From: Solea solea
Taxonomy: Eukaryota > Chordata > Actinopteri > Pleuronectiformes > Soleidae
Assembly (NCBI RefSeq): GCF_958295425.1
Contig: NC_081148.1
Span: 14,119,360-14,183,359, forward strand
Length of the DNA: 64,000 nt
Direction: 5' to 3'
Part shown: piece by piece, positions 50,076 through 60,569 of the stretch
Layout of the letters: each line of letters begins with the position of its first letter
Numbering within the stretch: position 1 is the stretch's first letter
Made by a program: the position numbers and the translations under genes
The notes under the pieces: model-generated
What the model was told of the DNA's origin: nothing
Database searches by the model: none
What the model saw: the letters and a program-made list of their open reading frames with translations, nothing else

Positions 50076-51740
50076 GTATCGTGCAGAAACAGCTGTGTTT
50101 TATTTCTTTTAAATGACCAGTTAAATTTGTAATTTCCTTGTTTTCTTTTTCCGACTGTTGGGTTAAAATAAAGACAATGTGGACTTAGTGTGTAAACACT
50201 GTAGTAGCGTACATACATGACCAGTGGGCTATGAAATTATATTTGAATGCCTCTGCAGTCACCACATTCAATGAAATCAAACACACATGGGGGAGTTTGA
50301 ATAGTCAGAGAGCATTCTCTCCATGCCTGGAAGCATTGAATCTGTGACGATCTGGCATCTCACAAGGACACGTAATGTCCTTTAATATTCACCCAATCCA
50401 ATATTCACAGTATTTATCTCCCTATATTTAGTGGCTTATGGCACTGGCAACTTGGATGTTTTTTCTTCTGTGGTTAATTGCTTTACTCTGCTGTGACTCA
50501 ATCCTTGTGTGTTGGCGTCATTGATTTGCCCGCTGAGTAAAAATCACGCCTTTTTCTAGGGCACATGGCTCGGGCACAATCCACTGTGTTCAGACGAGCA
50601 TATGTGCATTCACACAAACACCAGCACCGCCACCCTTTTCAATCCATTGACTGTCCTGTTGAACACGCGCATGCACAAAAGGATGGTTTCTTGCTGTTGA
50701 CCTTTTCACCCCTTCCAAGCTCCCCCACTCCAGACCCACAGCCTGACTCCCCCAGCTGTGCTGAAGCTGGTGGGTGGCGTTGCTATCAGGTGGGAGCAAC
50801 GTCGGGGGGGGGGGGGGTTTCATCGTGCCATAGTCCAAGTTCTCCTCACCAGACTGGGCCCCATCTGGGATAGAGGGGGGCTGTCAGAGATGGTTGGCCC
50901 TGAAGCCACTCACAATCTGTCTTTATGAAATAGAATGAGTATCTTTTTATTTATGCCACACAGGATTATGTTACCACAATCTGTTCAGATCATTGAGCTG
51001 TGTGGGAGGTGTCAGAACTGTCCAGTCGAGGATATCAGTCGGAAATTAGGAAAGAGCACATGCCATCACCTCGACTATTCCAATGCCACCCACCTTTTTA
51101 TTTAATGGTCTTTGACACCTGAGTGTCAGTCGAACAAATGGAGAAACAGTAGGAGCACAATTTGTGGGGTGTGGCCCGGGTGGAGATTAGCTTCCCATCA
51201 GATACAGTGTGTGGTATGGTGTACACAAATGCATCCCAAGAGAAAGAAGTATCTTTATCAACTGAAATATCACATACATTTCATATAGTGGATTGAAACC
51301 ACTCGGTGGAAAAATATAATGTTTTCGTGATTTTAATGCAGTGACCCTTTAATCTATCCTGTCAGTTGATATTTGACTAAATCGTGAAAGGACAAAGTGC
51401 AGCAGGAGCAGACACACTCATATAGACTGGATGTGAGTCATATTCCAATGTAGGCTAGAGGCAGATTAGCTGGAATACGCTTATATGTGGACGGAAAAAT
51501 GAATTATGTCACCATGAGTCAACAGCAGCGCTAAGCTCCGCAGAATTATTTTTGAGTTTAAAATCATCCCCATTTCTCAACCTGGAAACTAGCCGCTCCT
51601 GCTAGTGGGTTTTCCTCCTTTTTCATTCTCAATACTTTGTTTTGCTTCTTATATTTTCATATTTTTTGTCTGTTTTTTGAATTTATTCATTCATTCATTT
51701 TTGAGTTACATTATGCTTTTGTTGTTTTCTCGCTGATTAG
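50076..51740 (+). other. sipa1l2: sipa1l2 intron 13
   Basis: 1.7 kb. Contains a 14-base G run (50804-50817) and otherwise nothing recognised. Confidence 0.8.
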
Positions 51741-51992
51741 TGGCTCACACCATTCTGGCAGTCCACTCGCCCGTGGGGCCAGATACTGTGTGTCAGCTGA
51801 CTCCTCCAAGGTGTACACCATTCCTCAGACCAGCAATTCAGGGCCAGAGCCAGAGCAGGGGCCTATTTCAGAGGCCTGTGGACAGACACTGCCAGAGCCT
51901 GAACTGCCAGTGGGTTTGAAGAGGACTGATGATGATGATGATGATGATGAAGCCCAAGTCACTGAGGGACCTCCCAACATTTCAGAGTGTGG
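51741..51992 (+). CDS. sipa1l2: sipa1l2 coding exon 14
   Basis: Encodes residues 1398-1481 plus two bases: SGSHHSGSPLARGARYCVSA, then DSSKVYTIPQTS, an acidic Glu/Pro-rich stretch, seven Asp in a row (from GAT x7 at 51928-51948) and GPPNISECG. The start and the SSKVY phrase match vertebrate SIPA1L2; the following part is much diverged and lacks a clear copy of the Gly-Trp-Lys-Lys motif I recall from human. Acceptor GATTAG|T, donor TGTGG|GTGAGT, which runs into a GT repeat; phase 2. Confidence 0.88.
51928..51948 (+). repeat. (GAT)7 coding trinucleotide repeat, poly-Asp
   Basis: Seven consecutive GAT codons in sipa1l2 exon 14 encode seven Asp. Confidence 0.95.
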
Positions 51993-52386
51993 GTGAGTGT
52001 GTGTGTGTGTGGGGGGTGTGGATGTGTGTATGCACAGAGCTGGACTTAGTGCAGTTTGGTTTCTGTTTTCGCGGATGGTTTACTTTCAAGCGCAGTATGA
52101 ACTTTCTGCTGCTCGGGGACTCTCAATCAAAACGGTAACAAAAGAGCTATTTTTAATGGGAAGCATGGGATCATGGGAATTGTTCTCTCGTCTGGTTCCC
52201 CTGTGTATTTGCGCGTTACTGGGGCTTCGGCAGCAGAACGCGCACCAAACAGAAGGGAGAAGTCTTGATTCATATTTAGTACTGAATATTTCCTTCTTCA
52301 CGCTGATGTTTCACAGCGGCTTTGAACCTGACGTTATGGCAGAGAGCGGTAAAGCAAATGACTTAAAAAAAAAAAACAGTTTCTCT

Positions 52387-52562
52387 CAGTGCCTCACAAC
52401 AAGAAGGTTGCTAGTTGTGGAGTTTGCGTGTTTTCCTTGTGTGTGCGTGGGGGTTTCTCTGGGTTTCGTCCCACATGTCCAAATACATGCAGAGGTTAAT
52501 TGGACACTCTTTTGTGGAGGATAAAGCGGTAGAAGATGAATGGATGAATGAATGAATGAATG
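52387..52562 (+). repeat. Abundant teleost repeat, forward copy
   Basis: Reads GTGCCTCACAACAAGAAGGT, GGAGTTTGCGTGTTTTCC, TGTGTGCGTGGG, TTTCGTCCCACATGTCCAAA, TACATGCAGAGGTTAATTGG, GGATAAAGCGGTAGAAGATG and a (GAATGAAT)n tail. This is the common fish repeat ending in 'gataagcggtagaaaatggatgg'. Opposite in orientation to the copy at about 21249-21455. Internal parts are missing, so it is a truncated remnant. Confidence 0.75.
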
Positions 52563-52989
52563 TAAGTTTCTCTCTGTGTCGAGCTGTTTCCTTACAGACT
52601 CACTATTGCACTTGTGCAAAACCCATTCCAGTACAAGTGTCCCTCCATCAGCCCACCCAGAGTGCATTAACTGGCCGTGATTGAAACTGACAACCACAAA
52701 ATAAATAAGCTCAATGAAGCTGCTGACATAATACACTTGGCACATGTCACTTGTGGTTATTGATTGCTCCCGTGAAGCCCTGTCCCTGTGGATTTTGGTG
52801 CTGAGCCGCTACCAGATCAGCATCTAATCTACAGTGCAAAGACACCAGCCACACTGTGCCTTGCAGAAATATAGCAGTACAACAGCACGGCGAGGTTCAG
52901 AACGTAGACTCCCATCAGACTTGATATGAGCACAGATGACCGACTGCATCTGTTTCATGATTAAATGGTTTATTGTACCCAGCTTTGAC

Positions 52990-53012
52990 TTGTGTGTGTG
53001 TGTGTGTGTGTG
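52990..53012. repeat. (GT)n microsatellite
   Basis: GT run inside intron 14. Confidence 0.9.
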
Positions 53013-53330
53013 AGTGCAGGTTGTATGTGTGAGCGTGCTTGGGGCATATTTGTGAGGAAAGAATGTGCAGTTTGCCCCGGTAAAAACCCCTGGCTCTTCC
53101 TCCCAAGTAATTTCATTCAGGCTATGAAATTTGCCACTTAAGGCTTGTGTGATTGATCACATGCACTGAAGTCATTTTCTGCCAACTTATGAAAAAACTC
53201 CATAATCAAGTTATCTTTCCCCATTGTTTGTTTATATATTCCTACACTTTTATTTCATCTTACATAACAGTGCCTCGTGATGAATGTTCTAATGATACTC
53301 ACAGATATTGTTCTAACATAATGAAGTTCA

Positions 53331-53359
53331 CCCCCCTCCCTCCCTCCCTCCCTCCCCCC
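53331..53359. repeat. (CCCT)n tetranucleotide repeat
   Basis: Clean CCCT run, 82 bases before the candidate cassette exon; a GGGA-rich strand on the other side. Confidence 0.9.
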
Positions 53360-53440
53360 GGACACTGCATGTAACGTTGGATTTGTAGAAATGCCTCTAA
53401 CTCTCAGCTCTTTCTTTCTCGCTTCTGCTTCTTGTTCCAG

Positions 53441-53494
53441 AGGAGCGGAGAGCTTGTTAGCCTTCCTTCTCAAAATGCTTCACGAGCGTTCAAG
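53441..53494 (+). CDS. sipa1l2: Candidate sipa1l2 cassette exon, 54 bases
   Basis: A long pyrimidine tract ends in GTTCCAG at 53440 and a donor TTCAAG|GTACAA follows at 53495. Read in phase 2, as exon 14 requires, it gives GGAESLLAFLLKMLHERS with no stop and ends in phase 2, so it can join exon 15 as well. I recall no such segment in human SIPA1L2. It may be an optional or lineage-specific exon, or a chance match of splice signals; RNA evidence is needed. Confidence 0.35.
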
Positions 53495-54927
53495 GTACAA
53501 AGTCACTTAAAGTGAACCCAGTGGCCCTGATCTGACCCAGTCCACCCTCCACACCCCTCCCTTGTCCCAAGACCACCACCACCCTATTCCTCTGTAATGT
53601 GCTGGCCCTGCCATGTGGCACATGCTGAGAGTGGAAGGCGGCCAGCTGTGGTTCAGTGGCTGTGACATTTCTGCTTTATCTCCCACAGGATCTGTCTGTC
53701 TGTCTGTCAGACCCTGATTCAGCCTCTCTCTTGATAAAGATATGAGCACATTTCTGAAATTACAGCAAAATTAAAAGCGAAAATGAGTGTGCTTCAACTT
53801 CATCCAAGCACTGTATACCCAAGGGGGATATTATCAAATTATTAATCAAGCAATGTTATGTCATTGCATTTTATGCAGTTACCCAGTTACAAATGATTTA
53901 ATCTGTGTTTTGTGAGCATTTTCTCTAATCAGGGACGTTGTAATTACACTTACCTCACCTCTAATGCGGTTTGTTCTTTATTTTCTGCCACCATTGGCAA
54001 GGGAAGAAGCAAAAATAGGTACATCATAACTTTCCATATTATTTGAAACAGCTATTTTTGAAACAGAAATTATATTTAATTTCATAAGTCATGACCTTTT
54101 CATTGTTCCACTCTCCCCTTAATCCCAGAGTGATTCTAAACAAATTGTACAATAACAGAGGGACTTTTAACACCCAAGCAGTGAATAAACAGAACAGTTA
54201 GCCTGGAGAACAGAGTAATTGTTTTTGAGCCAGAAATCTCATAGATCCGTCAGAATGCTTCTGGCAATACCCATCTATGTATTTAGGGCTTGGTTACCAT
54301 GGTGCCAACGGCTTAAACTGGGGACACTCTGAGCAATAGTGTCTCTAGGTAACCATCAAAGCCAGGCTGTCCCATCATCTCACCGTCTAGTGTGTCCCCC
54401 CCGTGGCCATCTAGCACCCTGCCAACATCACTCAGTGTGTCGTGCTCACAGACGGCTCACTAAAAGCAGAGGTCTCACAGCCACATGACTTCAGCAGCCA
54501 GGTCGGTCGCGTCCTCCCTTCACTGTTGTGGCTTTGTGGAATGTTTAATCTGTCATGAACACCTCTTTTTCTCCACCTTTTCTCCCTCTTGCAATGTTTG
54601 GCTATGTCCTTCACAGTCTTTTTAATCCTAGTTTTAACACCGAGAGATGTAACATTGTGATGTTGGAAATGCCTTTTCTCCCTAGCTCCCTGTCCATCCC
54701 TGTTACCCCACGATCACATGACTAGCAATGTACAGGGAGGCACCTGTTGTTGGCATGCTGGGACAGAGTTCACCTAAACCCCTTTGTCTGATAATGACAT
54801 TATCTTCTAAATAGCAAGGGGCCACCTTTCAATCCAAGCTGCGATGGCTTCAGGCCTCCCTTGCAGATTGCATCTTGTGATTATTCTGACGTGCTCTGCT
54901 CTTCTGTGCTTTCTGTATTTTCCACAG

Positions 54928-55066
54928 ACAGCTGTATGCACAGGAGGCGGCCTGCCGGCTCCAGGCAGCTGAGCAGGATGGAGAGTCACTGCAGAGACTC
55001 TCAAAAGAAGAATACCTTAAAATGATGCTGCCTGACAGCCCTCCGGGAGAGGACAGGTCTCGGAAG
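54928..55066 (+). CDS. sipa1l2: sipa1l2 coding exon 15
   Basis: Encodes residues 1482-1528: QLYAQEAACRLQAAEQDGES, then LQRLSKEEYLKMMLPDSPPG and EDRSRK. The SKEEYLKMMLPDSP segment corresponds to SKEDFLKLMLPDSP in human SIPA1L2 as recalled, the beginning of the conserved SPAR C-terminal region. The N-terminal part is predicted helical. Acceptor TTCCACAG|A, donor CGGAAG|GTGAGG, phase 0. Confidence 0.9.
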
Positions 55067-55921
55067 GTGAGGTCATTGTGACTGGATGACAAACTACTCT
55101 GTAACGCCGCTGTGTGTGACTTTTGGTGATTTTTGTTGTTAATAATGTTGTTATTCTGCCTCAGTTTGGTCTTTTGTGAACGTGACGATTATTTGTATGC
55201 ATTTATCTGAAAACGGGTTCTGTCAGATCTGACTGAGGGAGTAAATGTGAGTCCAAAGGGCAACAGGAGATTTAAACACCCCTTTACTGAGAAACACAGT
55301 GAGAATGGTGCGGAGCTGTAGGGCTTAATCAGCACTGTGTCAGTCATTTCAAAAGTTACGCACTACAGTTTTTGTTGATTCACCATCCATTTGGAGGTTG
55401 AAAGATAATCACGGGGGTTAGCCAGATCGATACATAATATATTAATACAAAAAGAAGACTGAGAATTGTCTTTCCTGCTTCTTGACAGTACAGGTCGAGA
55501 GGAAACACAAATAAACTAAGCTGACCACATCTAAATCATAAAGTCAGCTGTGAAGTCAGTCAGTCACTCTGCTCATCTGAACAGCGCGACATGCGCTGGC
55601 AGTGCATCAGTTGCCGCCAGCGAACTAACACGTCCACTGAGTAGATAACAGTGACCGATGGAGGGAAAAATAACAAACTGTCTTTGTAAACAAAGCATTA
55701 TTATATGATCGTGCACATTTTTTGAACAAGCGTAGGAAAAACCTACTGATTCTGCGCAGCAATGATTGAAAGCACGCTGTCACGTCACTGTAAGGACCTC
55801 ACAGCTATCTCCTCTTGCTGACTAACAGCCGTTTTATATTCAAGGCCAGAACCAGAGCAGGTAACCTCTTGCTAGGAAGCAAGTAAAAGCAGACAAACAT
55901 CTGCTGCTTCTTATCTGCGGC

Positions 55922-55922
<1 letters not shown>

Positions 55923-55952
<30 letters not shown>
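55923..55952. repeat. (CTG)10 trinucleotide repeat
   Basis: Ten perfect CTG units in intron 15. Confidence 0.95.
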
Positions 55953-58184
55953 AGCACCAGGACCAATAGTTCTTGTCTCTCCCAACACATGACTCTTTCA
56001 TTCCCAACTGACTTGTACTGAGTGTTCGGTTAATTTAATTTATAATGGACCGGAGTTTGATCAGTCAGGATGTCATGGATTAAAGGCAGGAAGTCGCGGA
56101 GAGTGCATCGATGTTTGATGATCTCGGGTCCTGCAGACTCTATTAATTGCATCTTGAGTTCCCGTCCCACATCCCCCATCCCCCATCCATTATCTGCAAG
56201 GAAGAGACCCGGGAGACCTACAAATGGACTATTTTTGGATGATGCTCAATTCTAATACAAATGCGCTGCATCCCCTGAGAAGACTAGCATGTGCTCTGGC
56301 ACATCCGGGCCTGTGTCCGTGACATGAAGCAGCACACTGCACTGATTAGTTTGTCTTGCTGTCATGCACTGTTGTTCGCAGTATATAAAATGTCATGCTT
56401 ATAAGAGAACAGGCAATGTCGGCCCAAGTCTGAGTGAGTGTATCAGGCCTGATTTGTGATTTCCCTTCATTCAGCTCTATTGTGTTTCCCACAGAGAAGG
56501 AACGCGCAGTAACCAGTACAAAGGTGCTGGTTGCTGCCTGTCGGATTCAAAGGGCAGTATGGTCTTTGTTGTAATCGCACTCTCCCGTCTGTTTCGGTGC
56601 AATAATGCGGCGTGTGTGGAAAAGCAATCTGGGAGAGAGATCCATGTGGGAGGGCACAATGCCAGACACAACCATATACACATCTGATATCAATGAACAC
56701 ACATACTGTTCTTTTCTGGGAGCAGCTTCACTGGGGCTGCATGTTTTCAATCATCAGCTAGGAATCAAATTACAGTAATGACAGTGTTGGAAACGTCATT
56801 GATTTATCTCTGATTTAATGCAATCCGACTCACTTTAGTCTCCCGAGTAATTAAAGAGAGTATACAGTAAAGGTTAATGTGTGAGTTAGTTCAGTAGTCA
56901 CCCATTGTCATTCTTTGTGTGGGTGAGCAGGTGCAGGGAGACTTTCCTTGCCAGCTGCAGTGTCCGCTGGGACGCCCTTCCACAGACAGGCAGACTATTG
57001 TGTGGCTGACGTAAAGGAAAGGCCGCTCACAGCTTATTCTCCCACAGCATTCCTCTTTGAACCTCCTGTGGGAAAGAAAGAAAAAAAAGCATTTGAAAAG
57101 GTGGTTGTCCAACACATCCTCCCATGTGGCACGTCAAAGCTGGTTGTTTTTGTTCAATGTGTGCAGCAGGGAAGAAGTCTGGGGAAATCAGGAGAAATCT
57201 CAGTGGATGTGTCACTGCTGCCTGGATTGATAAGGGTGTTGCTGTTGTACAGAAGAACACCAGATTAAAGGTTATTTCAGGTTGAGCCTGTTGCCAGCCG
57301 AGGTGCATTTTAGACACGTTAAAATAATCCCTAATCTTGCAGGTTTAATTAACTCAATATGCTGTGCGTATTGTGCACAGCAGGCTGTGTTAACCTGTGC
57401 CAGTATGTGTTCAGAGAGCCTTATTTTGTACTTCAGATAAAAATTCCTCTCCCCTCATGTTTCTGAAAAACACTAAGCTCTATCGCAAATGCTTTCATTT
57501 ACCATGACTCAATTTACAGAAGCCCTAAATCTGCAATTTTTGCTTTCTATAGAAGTGCAGCAAATCCCGTTTAAATGATGAGTGAGAACCTTATGGGCTC
57601 TAATCTTGTAAAGCTGGGTGGGAAGACTAGCAATAAGAGGCGACCATGTTAAGTCAAAGATGTTGTGTATGAACGCTGAATCCCAGTATTTGTCTTTATA
57701 CTACATGTTTGTTAAATTCTCACCATGCGATTTGTGCGTCTTTGAAATGGAGATGGCTGGGTGTTGGCTTGTGGGGATACCAGACTAACGTTGGTCACAG
57801 CTGGGAAGCCAAAGGCAGACATTTACCCATCTTGCCAACTGCCCCGCATATCATTTGTGGTCACTTTTGATGTCACTCCAGCAATATTTATGTGAGCTAA
57901 ACGGCACAATGACGGATGGGATTGGTGTTTGTGGTTTTGTGTGTTTAAACAAGAGGTCCTCTGTGAAAACTATCGCCACGGTCGTGAAACTCAAGTATCC
58001 ACACGGCCTCTTCCCGTTGTCAGAAGACATCCCTCACAGTGCTGCCGTTCTCTGGAGCATTCACAATGTGCACATCCAATATTAATAAGAACTTCATAAG
58101 CTCAGCTTCACAGATTTGTTCTCATTGGATTTATTTCGGCTTGTAAACATGCAAACTTGTTCTGAGCCTCACAGAACAAACTCA

Positions 58185-58275
58185 TACTAAGGCTGGACAA
58201 TAATTCAATAACAATATATGTATATTGCAATACAAATTTTCTTTAATAGCAATATGACAGAGGGTCAATGGATAT
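58185..58275. repeat. Probable interspersed repeat fragment
   Basis: AAGGCTGGACAATAATTCAA, then AACAATATATGTATATTGCA and ATACAAATTTTCTTTAATAG resemble a fish repeat that reads '..gctgggcaatatatcgatattcaatatatattgcgatac..'. Short, diverged; ends approximate. Confidence 0.45.
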
Positions 58276-58878
58276 TAATATAATGTTTGTGCATTTTACT
58301 TCAAAATGGGATCGTAGAATCATAAGAAATTACCATAATTAGTGACTTTTTTTTGGCTATATCGTCCGCATCTAACGTATATGAATAGAAGGGTGCAGAT
58401 TTTCCAAGAGGCCACTTACTGTGTCTGCTTTCAGTCCGATGTAGAAACAAGTGTGTGGTTTGCTGTGTTAGTATTTTAAAGACTCCTCTGGCTGTCCTTG
58501 CACTGACAACATTTCTTTCCATCTTGTATTGTGGCAGCTACATGGTGTACTCTGGTTTTTACAGTGTCTGACAGTAGGCTCAGTGTCTGTTGGCTGTCTC
58601 AGCACAGTGACCTCTGCCACCACCTTCAATAGCCCTGTTCCCTATTCCCCCCCCACTCCACCAGACACTCTCCAGCTGTGTTCAATCCATCTGCATTTTC
58701 CTGACAACATAGGCCGTAATTGATTCCTGACGCCGATCCCTTCAACTGGTCGCTCATATAAACCTGCTGTGCGGCTTTAAGGCAGGAAAGGTGCCGTCAG
58801 TGGGTTTGGAGGTCATCCGGCTCCTTCGTATTATTGTAACCATCTCTTGACATCTCTTATCCTTTTTCCATCTCTCAG

Positions 58879-59101
58879 GTGTCAGCAGTAGGCAATTTGT
58901 CACCCAGGCGCTCCTTGTACCGGACGCTGTCAGATGAGAGTGTGTGCAGTAGTAACCGCAAGGGTTCGTCCTACACCAGCTCGCACAGCTCCATGCTGGA
59001 CCAAGCCATGCCTAATGACATCCTGTTCAGCACCACCCCACCTTACCACAGCACACTGCCGCCACGCATGATCCACAACCAGGGCGCATCCAACCTAAGA
59101 A
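58879..59101 (+). CDS. sipa1l2: sipa1l2 coding exon 16: SPAR C-terminal region
   Basis: Encodes residues 1529-1602 plus one base: VSAVGNLSPRRSLYRTLSDE, SVCSSNRKGSSYTSSHSSML, DQAMPNDILFSTTPPYHSTL and PPRMIHNQGASNLR. A highly conserved block of the family (LSPRRSLYRTLSDES; DQALPNDILFS). Acceptor TCTCTCAG|GTG; donor AGAA|GTAAGT, phase 1. The codon split by the donor becomes Asn, as in human (LRNEF). Confidence 0.95.
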
Positions 59102-60437
59102 GTAAGTACAGACGGTAAAATTGTCACTAGTCTGGCTGGTGCACAAGCGTGTGCAATGTTTGATTCAACCAAAGCTGCTGCAGAGACGAGACGAGAAGAG
59201 GAAGATAATTGTGAACCGTCTCGTTAAAATGCCACAGACTTCCTCTGCATGTTGTTCTTGGATTATCACCCCTCTTGTCTGGCACAAGAGCCAGGATATA
59301 GATACTCGTTTGAAGAGCCACTTGGGTTGTAAATATCATTAGCACAACTGGTGAACACTCTTCAGTATAGCCAACTAATTCGAATTGGGTGAAGTGTCGT
59401 GCAGATTGCAGGGGGCATGTCGCTCCATCTGCATTAAGCAGACACCTGCCACTGCTGGCGAGTATTCCCTATCCACTGTTCTGCCAGCATCAGCTGAATG
59501 TGTCTTGGCAATGAGAGGTATGATGTGTCCTGCCTGTGCCCGCTGCAGGTCTTTAAGATCTCTGACATGAACATACCTTTTTCTCCATCAGGAGTGTCAC
59601 AGTGTCTGTCATACATAACGTTTCATTCATTCATCAGTTGCTGCCTGGCACCCTTCTCCTTCCCTCCTATCTCATTATCATACTTTTTCCTCACCCGTCT
59701 CTGGCTACCGTCATGAGATGGGAAATGGCTTTTGGAAAGATGTTTCTCTCTGTAGTCTCTTCTGGCTGTCAACCTGATGGATTCCTGATTGTTTTGAAGG
59801 GTAGATGAGCACACAGGCTTACTGGAACAGCCCGGTTTGGTAAACAGTGAATCACTTAAGCCCGGAGATGCTGGATAAATTGAAAGCAGAGTGTCAGCGT
59901 CACCTCAAGCGCTTTACTCTCAGCTTCTCCACTCGGCGGTGTTTCTGAACGCCCCTCTGCAGAATGGCAGCTTGTTTATCGCGTCTCCTGTCTTTCAGGA
60001 CAGAGAGGGAGTAAAGGAGGATGCAAAGGAGCCATTGATTGAAACATGAAGACATTCAGTTAGACAAGTCATTTATTGCCTCTCAGACTGTGCCTCGTGT
60101 GTGCAATGCAGAAAAAGTAATGTTATCTGTCATGCTGGCTGTCACACTGATCAAGTCTTTTGAAAGTTAAATTGCTTACAACCGTAAGGAGGATTTAGGA
60201 GCATCTGGATTAGAGTTGGACTGAGGTGAAGGTTTGACTGGGATGGAGTTACTAGTGAGCAAGGACAAACTACAGTGTGTACAAATAAAAGTTCAAATAA
60301 ATCCTCTGCCTTCCCCCTCTAAGCGTCTCTATTCTCCCAAACCCTTTTGTCTGATGCAAACTGATGGACCGCTCAGATTGGTCCTTAAAGTCAGGCCAGG
60401 CCCAGACATTGATCCGAGTGCCTGCCTGTCTCTGCAG
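59102..60437 (+). other. sipa1l2: sipa1l2 intron 16
   Basis: 1.3 kb, non-coding; nothing recognised. The acceptor is preceded by CTGCCTGTCTCTGCAG. Confidence 0.8.
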
Positions 60438-60569
60438 ATGAGTTTTGGTTCTCTGACGGCTCCTTGGCGGACAGGTCCAAGTTCAGCGACCCAGGCCTCA
60501 TGCCTCTCCCAGACACTGCCTCAGACCTGGACTGGTCCCACCTGGTTGATGCAGCACGAGCCTTTGAAG
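60438..60569 (+). CDS. sipa1l2: sipa1l2 coding exon 17: SPAR C-terminal region
   Basis: Encodes residues 1603-1646: [20 protein letters not shown], then [20 protein letters not shown] and RAFE. The LPDTA..LDW..LVDAAR motif is shared by SIPA1L1 and SIPA1L2. Donor GAAG|GTAACC, phase 1. Strong conservation makes this one of the surest exons. Confidence 0.96.

Larger units (their letters stand above)
51993..54927 (+). other. sipa1l2: sipa1l2 intron 14 (may include a small cassette exon)
   Basis: 2.9 kb. Starts with GT and G runs, holds a forward teleost repeat (52387-52562), a GT run (52990-53012), a CCCT run (53331-53359) and a candidate in-frame 54-base exon (53441-53494). Confidence 0.8.
55067..58878 (+). 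other. sipa1l2: sipa1l2 intron 15
   Basis: 3.8 kb. Contains a ten-unit CTG repeat (55923-55952) and a possible repeat at 58185-58275. No coding sequence recognised. Confidence 0.85.
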
